A model generated the notes under the pieces. That model searched no databases. It was not told the origin of the DNA and saw only the letters and a list, made by a program, of their open reading frames with translations. Below, one piece after another: positions 8,052 through 14,286 of a stretch of DNA of 14,286 bases (position 1 is the first letter of the stretch; each line of letters begins with the position of its first letter). The DNA is from Macrococcoides epidermidis (lineage in GTDB: Bacteria; Bacillota; Bacilli; Staphylococcales; Staphylococcaceae), in the NCBI RefSeq assembly GCF_042659445.1, contig NZ_JBHSSR010000026.1; one strand, written 5' to 3'. The position numbers and the translations under genes were made by a program.

Positions 8052-9554
8052 ATGATTTATAATATAAATTTCGGTATTGGTTGGGCTAGTAGTGGTGTTG
8101 AATATGCCCAACGATATCGTGCAAAGATTTTTAGAGATATTAATGTTGATGCCAAGTTTGTATTTTTAGATTTTATCTCAAATGAGAATATTCAAACGTT
8201 AACATCTAATATGGATTTTCAAGATGACGAAGTAATTTGGTTATACCAATACTTTACTGACATTAAAATAAGTCCAACGACGTATACAGTCGACAACATA
8301 AAAGAATCAATACATGGAAATATCATTAGAGAAGAACAAGTCGGCAAAATATTAAAAATTATATTTGAGGGGCAGAATAATTTTATCGCATGTTACTTAA
8401 AAGACGCAGATTCTAGAGTAGTTGATCGTGCTGAATTTGTTTCTAATGGTTTCTTGATTCGGAAAGACTTTTATACATACGTAAAATTATTTAGTGAATA
8501 TTATGCCCCATTTGACAACAAGGCCAAGGTTTATATGAGAACGTTTTTTAATGAAGATGGTTCGGTTGCATATAAAGAATATATTGATAATGACAATAGT
8601 ATTTTTGATTTTCCTAATGAAAAGTTATATTCAAAATCTGAATTCGTTGGTTATTTTATTAAAGCATTGAATCTTACTAAGAAAGATATTGTAATATTAG
8701 ATAGAGCTACAGTAATTGGTCAGGCAGTATTACAAAATAAAGGCGAAAGTAAAGTGGGTGTGGTGATTCATGCAGAACATTATAGTGCCAACTTTACAGA
8801 TGATCAATATATTTTATGGAATAATTACTATGATTATCAATTCACACAAAACAAGCATATAGACTTTTATATTACTGCAACAGAAACACAGAATAATCTA
8901 CTGAAACAACAGTTACATGATTATAAAGCAGTAAAGTCACAAATTTATACAATACCAGTGGGGAGCATAGATAAATTAAAAGGCAAAGACAGTGAACGAC
9001 AGCCTTATTCAATTATTACTGCTTCACGCTTAGCGAGTGAGAAACATATAGATTGGATTGTACAAGCAGTTGTTCAAGCCCAAAAAGTATTGCCAGACAT
9101 TAGATTAGACATCTACGGAGAAGGAGTAGAAAAAGGTAAAATCTTTAATATTATCAATACACATAATGCTTCGTCATTTATTAATCTAAAAGGTCATGAA
9201 GATTTAGACAATGTTTATTCTCAATATGAATTATTCTTATCTGGTTCTACGAGTGAAGGATTTGGATTAACATTAATGGAAGCAGTAGGGTCAGGGTTAG
9301 GTCTTATTGGATTTGATGTAAATTACGGGAACCCTACATTTATTAATTCGGGTAAAAATGGTTTATTAGTACCTTATGAAGCAGGTAGTGAAAATCACGA
9401 AGCATTAATACAAAGATATGCGGATGCTATTATAGCATATTATAAGACAATTAATGATAATGCACATAAAGAATCATATATAATAGCAAAGAACTTTCTT
9501 ACGGATCAAGTGATTGAGAAATGGAAAGGATTAATAGAAGAGGTGCAAAAATGA
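8052..9554 (+). CDS. gtfA: Accessory Sec system glycosyltransferase GtfA (catalytic subunit)
   Basis: GtfA is the catalytic subunit of the GtfA/GtfB O-GlcNAc transferase that adds the first sugar to Ser/Thr of the SRR adhesin from UDP-GlcNAc. The 500-residue protein has an N-terminal GT-B half that includes the beta-rich insertion used to bind acceptor and GtfB. The retaining GT4-type nucleotide-sugar half follows. HAEHYS (240-245) is the conserved acceptor-side motif. SRLASEK carries Arg326 and Lys331, which contact the donor phosphates in this family. EGFGLTLME forms the EX7E pair Glu402/Glu410. All key residues are present, so it should be active. GAGGTGG at 8041-8047 precedes the ATG, and its stop overlaps the gtfB start by 4 nt (ATGA), consistent with coupled synthesis of a complex. 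Confidence 0.95.
   Translation: MIYNINFGIGWASSGVEYAQRYRAKIFRDINVDAKFVFLDFISNENIQTLTSNMDFQDDEVIWLYQYFTDIKISPTTYTVDNIKESIHGNIIREEQVGKILKIIFEGQNNFIACYLKDADSRVVDRAEFVSNGFLIRKDFYTYVKLFSEYYAPFDNKAKVYMRTFFNEDGSVAYKEYIDNDNSIFDFPNEKLYSKSEFVGYFIKALNLTKKDIVILDRATVIGQAVLQNKGESKVGVVIHAEHYSANFTDDQYILWNNYYDYQFTQNKHIDFYITATETQNNLLKQQLHDYKAVKSQIYTIPVGSIDKLKGKDSERQPYSIITASRLASEKHIDWIVQAVVQAQKVLPDIRLDIYGEGVEKGKIFNIINTHNASSFINLKGHEDLDNVYSQYELFLSGSTSEGFGLTLMEAVGSGLGLIGFDVNYGNPTFINSGKNGLLVPYEAGSENHEALIQRYADAIIAYYKTINDNAHKESYIIAKNFLTDQVIEKWKGLIEEVQK
9537..9545 (+). promoter_or_regulatory. Ribosome binding site that decides the gtfB start
   Basis: GAAGAGGTG inside the end of gtfA is five bases before ATG 9551. The upstream in-frame ATG at 9521 has no such site and would add ten residues (MERINRRGAK) derived from gtfA reading space. 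The start at 9551 is preferred. Confidence 0.85.
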
Positions 9555-10876
9555 TAAATTTATTTGAGCATTTTAACCCATCGACTAAAGCATTATATAA
9601 TACATTACTTAAAGCAGGATATACACATGATACAGTAGTTATTGAAGAAGATGGATTTCTTCCGGAAGGCATCATTACGCCCTATCAATTCTTTTCGAAT
9701 GTAAAAGTGTATCAAAACGATAAAGGCATTCACTTTAATGAAATAGAGACACCTGATTTCTGGGAAATTGAGGGGACAAATACTAGTGGCACGATAAAAG
9801 ATATGGGTGAATTGAGAGCAAATATTAGATTTCGTGCTAATTTTAAAAATAGAATTGTCAGTCACGTTGAGTGGCTAGATAAATCTAAACAGATTAGATT
9901 TATTGATTATTATCATCAAGCGGGTTTTAAATTTGCAACGAAAGTATTTGATTTAAGAGGAGTACCAATTTTACAAACGTATTATGACCGACAAGGTAAT
10001 GAAGTAATCTATGAAAACTTTGTTACAAAAAATATTATTGTTTCTTATAAGGCAAAGGAATATTCTTTTGTTAGTAAAGTGGAATTTGTACAATTCTTTT
10101 TAAGAGAAGCTTTCAGTCAATTAGATGGATTTATAATTAATTCACTTTCTTACCCGTTCATTATTGTGTATCAAATGGGTATTAAAGGGAAAGATATTTT
10201 GTTTTGGCAAGAAAACATTGGAGATGATATCCCGGGAAATATGAAGGTGATGTTTGAATATGATATGAGAGAGTTTACTGTAGCAATTCCAGATGCCCTT
10301 GAATTCAATCGTGTACAAAATGTCGTGGGTCACGATGTAAAGCATCGTATTATTCAATCTGGCTACTTATACAGATACTTTAAAAAAGCGCAATTTGGTA
10401 ATCAAGTGATTACACTTACTAATTCTGATCAAGTAGAAGGCATTGAATTAATAGTACAGAAGTTGCCGTATTATGAATTTCATATTGCAGCAGTAACTGA
10501 AATGTCATCTAAGTTAATGGATTTAAATAAATACAATAACGTCGTTTTATATCCTAATATCAAAAGAGAAAGAGTAATTGATTTATATAAGAAATCAAAT
10601 ATTTATTTAGATATTAATCATGGAGATGAAATATTAGAATCGGTAAAAGGTGCATTCGATTATCAAACATTGATTCTTGGGTTTAATGAAGTGGCACACA
10701 ATAAAGAATGCACCGCGCCAGAAAATTTGTATGAGATTAAACAAATAGATTCATTAATAGACTTATTAAATAATTTTGAGAAGAATAATAATCTGTATTA
10801 TGAAAGATTAAATTTACAAAAACAACATGCTAATGAAGTGAGTGGGCAACAATTTCATAAAGCATTTAAAAAGTAA
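9551..10876 (+). CDS. gtfB: Accessory Sec system glycosyltransferase-stabilising protein GtfB
   Basis: GtfB forms a tight complex with GtfA. It lacks catalytic residues of its own but binds the serine-rich acceptor and stabilises GtfA. The 441-residue protein has the family signature WQENIGDDIPGNMK (residues about 219-232), and its C-terminal half has the look of a GT-B nucleotide-binding domain (IKRERVIDLYKKSNIYLDINHGDEILESV) without an EX7E motif. The length is normal for the family. The start is taken at ATG 9551, which overlaps the gtfA stop as ATGA, because of the Shine-Dalgarno sequence just before it. It is the last gene of the operon. No gene for further sugar addition follows, so the glycan is probably made of what GtfA/GtfB add, unless enzymes elsewhere extend it. 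Confidence 0.93.
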   Translation: MINLFEHFNPSTKALYNTLLKAGYTHDTVVIEEDGFLPEGIITPYQFFSNVKVYQNDKGIHFNEIETPDFWEIEGTNTSGTIKDMGELRANIRFRANFKNRIVSHVEWLDKSKQIRFIDYYHQAGFKFATKVFDLRGVPILQTYYDRQGNEVIYENFVTKNIIVSYKAKEYSFVSKVEFVQFFLREAFSQLDGFIINSLSYPFIIVYQMGIKGKDILFWQENIGDDIPGNMKVMFEYDMREFTVAIPDALEFNRVQNVVGHDVKHRIIQSGYLYRYFKKAQFGNQVITLTNSDQVEGIELIVQKLPYYEFHIAAVTEMSSKLMDLNKYNNVVLYPNIKRERVIDLYKKSNIYLDINHGDEILESVKGAFDYQTLILGFNEVAHNKECTAPENLYEIKQIDSLIDLLNNFEKNNNLYYERLNLQKQHANEVSGQQFHKAFKK

Positions 10877-10887
10877 TACAAAATTAG

Positions 10888-10930
10888 AAATAGACGCAGA
10901 AACCAATGTTTGAGGTTTTTGCGTCTATTT
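10888..10930. terminator. Bidirectional terminator between gtfB and the convergent lipoprotein gene
   Basis: AAATAGACGCAGAAACC (10888-10904) pairs with GGTTTTTGCGTCTATTT (10914-10930) over 17 bp, with one G-U pair and a 9-nt loop. The plus side is followed by more T (TTTGTATTTT). The minus side also runs into T residues (complement of the A-rich 10879-10890). It begins 12 nt after the gtfB stop and lies 14 nt beyond the lipoprotein stop, so it can end transcription from both sides. Confidence 0.88.
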
Positions 10931-10943
10931 TTGTATTTTAGAA

Positions 10944-12467
10944 TTATTCAGTTTTAAGTGGAGCGACTTGACGTCCTAAATCTGCTGGAGCGAGTGGGTT
11001 TTCGCGTTTTGGTATTGGCTTGTTTGTAGATTTAAGTTTGTCTGGGACTTTACCAGCTTTTGCTTCAGTTTTCGTACCAGCTTCATTAACTGTAGACTTA
11101 CTTAAGTCAATCTTTTGTGTCTTCTCTGAGAATTCTCCGAGTGCATCTTTCTTAGCATCTTTTGTTAAGTTCACGACACTATCGATAAACGTTCCTGTTC
11201 CGTTTGCAACTAATCGCTTAGATACATCATTGAAAGTTGTGTTATGGAATGTTGCAGTCGTATTATTGGCATAAACAGCCGTAATCGGTGAACGTTTGCC
11301 ATCCATTTCTACATTATTCACAACAGAGTTATGCATATTAAATGAATAGTTCTCAGGTTTCATGCCTTCTGTGTAATATACACCATGGACAATATCGTTA
11401 CGTCCGAACGGTAATAAATCCATTTCCACATTATTTGAACGCTCACGCAATTCGCCGTTTACACCTGCTGCGATAAAGTAACTTTTCGCACGTGTTTTCA
11501 CGTCATCAGTATTCCAATACACATTACCGTACGTTGACTCTACGTGGAATGTTGTTTCGTAATCATTAAATGTAGAATTCGTCACATTAATCGTTGTATT
11601 TTGATCTTTTAACCAATTCTCTTCTTTGGTATCTTGAATTGTACCGTTTTCAAGTACAACGCCGATCCAACCCATATATTCTTTAGAGCGTTTCGATGTC
11701 TTGGCGTTAGATACAACTTTATCAATGTTGACAATTGCATCATCTCTATGACCACTTAAATAAATCGCCATACCGAAACTGTCTGTAATATCATCGCCAC
11801 CAACATCTTCTAAATTCACATCTTTAATATTTACATCACGGTACTCTTGTGCAAATATGGCATAGCCCCCGTACATATGTTTAAATTCAACATCATGTAT
11901 GTTTAAATCATTTGTATTATTTATCGCGATGCCTTTAGTCATTGGTGTTTTATAGAAATCATCAGCATCTTTCATCTTGAAGTATAAGTCTTGAGGGTTT
12001 TTACTACCGTCAATTGTAATACCTTCAATCTCGATTTCAGACAAGAAATTCTTTTCTGATCCAAGGCGCATCGCATAAAACTCAGGCGGATTAGTCATTG
12101 GATTCTTCGGTTTAATGATTGCACCTTCACCTTTAATATGTAGCCCTTTAATATCATTTACTTCTATCGTTTTATTCGTGTCATAAGTACCTTTTGGAAT
12201 CACGACTTCAACAGCTTCGTCTTTTGACTTTTCAATTGCTTTTGTTATTGCATCTGTATCATCTTTATTGTCATCTGGCTTTGCTCCGAAATCTGCTACA
12301 TTAATTTGTTTTGCATTTTTAATAGAAGGCGCTTCTTGAGTAACATTTTCTTTAGATGTTTCTTCAGTACTTGTTTCTTTGGACTTTTGTTTCTCTGAAT
12401 CTTGGCAACCAGTTAGTAATACGCTGAACGCAACAGCTGGGAGTAACCATTTTTTCTTAAAAGACAT
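10944..12467 (-). CDS. Lipoprotein with pectate-lyase-3-like right-handed beta-helix
   Basis: The 507-residue protein is probably membrane-anchored outside the cell. It starts with a short basic, hydrophobic signal and a lipobox LLTGC with Cys21 as the lipidation site. A disordered Lys/Glu/Ser/Thr linker (about 22-50) follows. Residues 57-95 (VADFGAKPDDNKDDTDAI through VVIPKGTY) match the N-terminal signature of the pectate lyase 3 / GH28-like beta-helix superfamily. Residues about 100-430 show repeated short strands with Asn and Val/Ile ladders (such as GIAINNTNDLNIHDVEF), as in a beta-helix. The tail (about 460-507) is Lys/Pro-rich. The superfamily includes polysaccharide lyases, epimerases and phage tailspikes. 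The substrate cannot be read from sequence, and I cannot name catalytic residues. AAAGGAG (12476-12482, minus) supports the ATG. It is convergent with gtfB and divergent from the EVE gene, and no operon partner is visible. Confidence 0.85.
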   Translation of the reverse strand: MSFKKKWLLPAVAFSVLLTGCQDSEKQKSKETSTEETSKENVTQEAPSIKNAKQINVADFGAKPDDNKDDTDAITKAIEKSKDEAVEVVIPKGTYDTNKTIEVNDIKGLHIKGEGAIIKPKNPMTNPPEFYAMRLGSEKNFLSEIEIEGITIDGSKNPQDLYFKMKDADDFYKTPMTKGIAINNTNDLNIHDVEFKHMYGGYAIFAQEYRDVNIKDVNLEDVGGDDITDSFGMAIYLSGHRDDAIVNIDKVVSNAKTSKRSKEYMGWIGVVLENGTIQDTKEENWLKDQNTTINVTNSTFNDYETTFHVESTYGNVYWNTDDVKTRAKSYFIAAGVNGELRERSNNVEMDLLPFGRNDIVHGVYYTEGMKPENYSFNMHNSVVNNVEMDGKRSPITAVYANNTTATFHNTTFNDVSKRLVANGTGTFIDSVVNLTKDAKKDALGEFSEKTQKIDLSKSTVNEAGTKTEAKAGKVPDKLKSTNKPIPKRENPLAPADLGRQVAPLKTE

Positions 12468-12484
12468 TATTTATTCTCCTTTGA

Positions 12485-12502
12485 ATCATAAATATTTATG
12501 AT
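12485..12502. promoter_or_regulatory. 18-bp perfect palindrome at the predicted start of the lipoprotein transcript
   Basis: ATCATAAATATTTATGAT is a perfect 18-bp palindrome. It lies between the predicted -10 element and the ribosome binding site of the minus-strand lipoprotein gene, so a bound repressor would block transcription initiation. It could instead form an AU-only hairpin in the leader RNA. Which protein binds is unknown. Confidence 0.5.
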
Positions 12503-12509
12503 ACAGTTT

Positions 12510-12518
12510 ATTCTAACA
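12510..12518 (-). promoter_or_regulatory. Extended -10 promoter candidate of the lipoprotein gene
   Basis: On the minus strand this reads TGTTAGAAT, an extended -10 (TGn plus TAGAAT at 12515-12510). No good -35 is seen at 17 bp. Transcription would start near 12503, about 35 nt before the ATG. Confidence 0.5.
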
Positions 12519-12535
12519 TATTCGAGCAAAAACCT

Positions 12536-12560
12536 ACTGATATAAGCTAATTATATCAGT
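12536..12560. promoter_or_regulatory. Inverted repeat upstream of the lipoprotein promoter, possible operator
   Basis: ACTGATATAA (12536-12545) and TTATATCAGT (12551-12560) are perfect 10-bp arms around GCTAA. The site lies roughly 33 to 57 bp upstream of the predicted lipoprotein transcript start, and upstream of the divergent EVE gene promoter. It looks like a dimeric regulator site. There is no run of T on either side to make it a terminator. Confidence 0.5.
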
Positions 12561-12613
12561 GTAAAAATAAATTAATTTAACATAAAACGCTATCATACCC
12601 ATAAAATCTTTAC

Positions 12614-12619
12614 TATAAT
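12614..12619 (+). promoter_or_regulatory. -10 element of the EVE-domain gene
   Basis: TATAAT is a perfect -10. The -35 region 17 bp upstream (TATCAT, 12591-12596) is poor. Transcription would start near 12626, almost at the in-frame TTG 12628 and 26 nt before GTG 12652. This supports the later start. Confidence 0.5.
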
Positions 12620-12637
12620 AAAACTAATTGAGTAAAC

Positions 12638-12654
12638 AGGGGGATATATTTGTG
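12638..12654 (+). promoter_or_regulatory. Ribosome binding site and GTG start of the EVE-domain gene
   Basis: AGGGGG (12638-12643) is eight bases before GTG 12652-12654. The in-frame TTG at 12628 lies upstream of this site and has no Shine-Dalgarno sequence. The sequence from the GTG (MNYFWLNCGYNRF) begins as EVE domains usually do. Confidence 0.75.
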
Positions 12655-14172
12655 AACTACTTTTGGCTGAATTGTGGATACAATAGATTTAATCACTTCG
12701 AAGATTTAATGGGACAAGTATCAGTGTTCGACTCCACAGTACACTTTAACCCGAATGAAGGATATACAGCATTCAAACGCGCAGTGCCAGGAGATAAAGT
12801 CATCTTCTATCAAGTGCAGAATAAAATAGGCATACTTGGGGCAGGATCTGTCTTAAAAGTTGAAGAGCCAAGACGTGGACAAATTAAAATACATTTTAAA
12901 TACGAAGAAAAGCTTGCGCCATTTACGAAAGAATATTTAATTCGAGATGAAGCACTTAAACTTACGATTAATAGTATGAAAGAACAACTGCTTAATCCAT
13001 TATCTGAAGAAGACTATGAAAAGATAGTACGCGTTGGGCGAAATGAGGAGAAGATTAACCGTTACTTTATAATGAAGGAAGACATAGATTTTGAAGCGGA
13101 TGAAACATATACAATCTATGTGCGCAATATTAATGGCGTGAATCGTAATGGATTTAAACACTATGGTCAGATGCAGCCAGGTGATAAAGTAATTATCTAC
13201 AAGATAACGCCAGAAAGAGGAATATACGGGACTGCTATCGTCGTAGAAGGGATGCAGCGCAATCAACCGATACCGGGAAGAACAGACAGTACATCCGTGA
13301 AGATAAAATATATAGAAGACATTACACCGCGTACAATCTATGAACTAGACCGAGAACCACAATTGCGTGCACAATATTTCCTGAATGAGAAGTGGAATGA
13401 ATCCGTTACTGAAATAACACGCGTTCAGTACGATACATGTTTAAATCCATTAACGGACCTTGAACCAATACAATCACCTACTATCCAGCAAATGATTGAT
13501 ACAGCAAATTATTCGTCAAGAAGAAGTACGCTGGAAAAGCAAATGAAAGTTCAGACCGATAACTCCAGTAATCAACAGTCAGATAACCAGGATGATGAAC
13601 GATTAAATGCACAGCAATCCAGCAATCGACTATCAATTCAACATCAATCATTGCAACAGTCTTTAACATCACACAAACCTAAAGTTGCGCCAAAGCCATG
13701 GAAGATGATCTATGTATTCAGTCTGCCCGAACATTTCAACGGAGTAGATACTGCTATTAAATATCTACAGCTTAAAAGAGATAACTTAAAAATTTACACA
13801 GCAGATACGATATGGACAAGTGGTAATCTATATGGTCAATATGTTAAAGAAGATGAAGATATTGTATTCCATCAAGGCATAATTACAGAAGCATTAGCAA
13901 GTTCGTTAAAACACGACTTACTAATAGAAGATTTTCATCACTTAAATGCAACGCAACTCAAACCACTGATCCATGCAGCACAAGGTGAACAAGTATCATT
14001 ACCTGTCATGAAAGAACTTACGCGTGCAACTATCGGATTAGATGATGAAGCGACTTATCAATTAGATGTAGATTTTAAAATTGTTGCAATAACGACATCA
14101 TCAATTGATGATTTTAAAGCGCAGTATCCAATATATATGCATCAATATATGAAATTTTATGCATATAAATAA
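12652..14172 (+). CDS. Tandem EVE-domain protein with a degenerate McrB-like AAA+ C-terminus
   Basis: The function is not known to me. From GTG 12652 the protein has 506 residues. Two EVE-like (PUA-fold) domains lie in tandem at about 1-125 and 136-265. Each has the PGDKV(I)xxYx strand (46-53, 176-183) followed by a glycine-rich strand (IGILGAGSV, RGIYGTAIV). EVE domains bind modified bases in DNA or RNA and are often fused to McrB-type restriction GTPases. A Gln/Ser/Asn-rich linker (about 275-345) follows. The last 155 residues resemble the middle of a McrB AAA+ domain: GIITEAL (409-415), LLIEDFHHLNATQLKPLIHAA at the Walker B position (423-443), and DFKIVAITTSS (474-484) where McrB has a sensor-like strand. 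No Walker A GxxGxGKT is visible, and Walker B reads ED instead of DE, so nucleotide hydrolysis is unlikely. No mcrC-like gene is in the window. The AAA assignment is an inference, while the EVE call is firmer. Confidence 0.78.
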   Translation: MNYFWLNCGYNRFNHFEDLMGQVSVFDSTVHFNPNEGYTAFKRAVPGDKVIFYQVQNKIGILGAGSVLKVEEPRRGQIKIHFKYEEKLAPFTKEYLIRDEALKLTINSMKEQLLNPLSEEDYEKIVRVGRNEEKINRYFIMKEDIDFEADETYTIYVRNINGVNRNGFKHYGQMQPGDKVIIYKITPERGIYGTAIVVEGMQRNQPIPGRTDSTSVKIKYIEDITPRTIYELDREPQLRAQYFLNEKWNESVTEITRVQYDTCLNPLTDLEPIQSPTIQQMIDTANYSSRRSTLEKQMKVQTDNSSNQQSDNQDDERLNAQQSSNRLSIQHQSLQQSLTSHKPKVAPKPWKMIYVFSLPEHFNGVDTAIKYLQLKRDNLKIYTADTIWTSGNLYGQYVKEDEDIVFHQGIITEALASSLKHDLLIEDFHHLNATQLKPLIHAAQGEQVSLPVMKELTRATIGLDDEATYQLDVDFKIVAITTSSIDDFKAQYPIYMHQYMKFYAYK

Positions 14173-14205
14173 ATTTATTCAAGAGGGAAATTCTATAATC
14201 AAGTT

Positions 14206-14225
14206 AGCCACCTACGGTGTGCTTT
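14206..14225 (+). terminator. Weak hairpin downstream of the EVE-domain gene
   Basis: AGCCACC (14206-14212) can pair with GGTGTGCT (14216-14223) with a single bulged T and a 3-nt TAC loop, followed by only TT and then AAAATAAAAAA. It starts 34 nt after the stop codon. It may be a terminator, but the U tract is poor. The rest of 14173-14286 shows no gene. Confidence 0.35.
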
Positions 14226-14286
14226 AAAATAAAAAATGAGCCATGTGCATCCATGTTAATATTGTAGTTACCACAACAAACAATAA

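Noticed and set aside
9521..9550. Longer N-terminus for GtfB from ATG 9521
   Set aside because: No ribosome binding site precedes it, while a strong one precedes ATG 9551, which also overlaps the gtfA stop in the usual ATGA manner.
11020..11274. Plus-strand open frame of 84 codons inside the lipoprotein gene
   Set aside because: It is antisense to the beta-helix lipoprotein, which has a lipobox and a clear ribosome binding site, and the frame has no features of its own.
12568..12579. 12-bp palindrome TAAATTAATTTA in the divergent intergenic region
   Set aside because: It is made only of A and T in a very AT-rich stretch and is likely to occur by chance.
12628..12651. TTG 12628 as the start of the EVE-domain protein
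   Set aside because: It lies next to the predicted transcription start and has no Shine-Dalgarno sequence. GTG 12652 has a good one and begins with typical EVE sequence.
14194..14199. TATAAT near the window end, followed by a tiny frame (MSHVHPC, 14236-14259)
   Set aside because: No -35 is seen, the peptide has no ribosome binding site and the downstream gene is not visible. A leader peptide cannot be supported.

Overview
The window looks like a low-GC Gram-positive chromosome of the family Staphylococcaceae. The gene order (serine-rich adhesin, then secY2-asp1-asp2-asp3-secA2-gtfA-gtfB, with no further glycosyltransferases) is the staphylococcal SraP-type arrangement, not the longer streptococcal one. 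From memory, the proteins seem clearly diverged from their Staphylococcus aureus counterparts, so a Macrococcus- or Mammaliicoccus-like host is my best guess. That guess is an inference.

Positions 1-450 hold the 3' end of a serine-rich repeat (SRR) surface adhesin: octapeptide repeats, a short non-repetitive stalk and an LPDTG sortase signal. A perfect 12-bp hairpin and a perfect extended -10 element sit in the short gap after it. Positions 552-10876 are one tightly packed seven-gene operon with gaps of 15 nt or less, or overlaps of 4 to 17 nt. It encodes the accessory Sec machinery dedicated to that adhesin. GtfA and GtfB start O-glycosylation of the serine-rich repeats in the cytosol. Asp1, Asp2 and Asp3 bind and further modify the glycosylated substrate and pass it on. 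The SecA2 motor pushes it through the SecY2 channel. Sortase then anchors it at LPDTG. A bidirectional hairpin at 10888-10930 closes the operon.

Positions 10944-12467 (minus strand) encode a lipoprotein with a pectate-lyase-3-like right-handed beta-helix, convergent with the operon. Its promoter region carries two operator-like inverted repeats. Positions 12652-14172 (plus strand, divergent from the lipoprotein) encode a protein of two tandem EVE (PUA-fold) domains, a Gln/Ser/Asn-rich linker and a C-terminal region that resembles a degenerate McrB-type AAA+ core without a visible Walker A. This is the least familiar gene here and the best candidate for an undescribed function, possibly recognition of modified nucleic acid in defence. 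The last ~110 nt contain only a weak hairpin.

Several start sites were set by ribosome binding sites instead of the longest open frame: asp2 at 3295, gtfB at 9551 and the EVE protein at 12652. secA2 appears to use a genuine TTG start.
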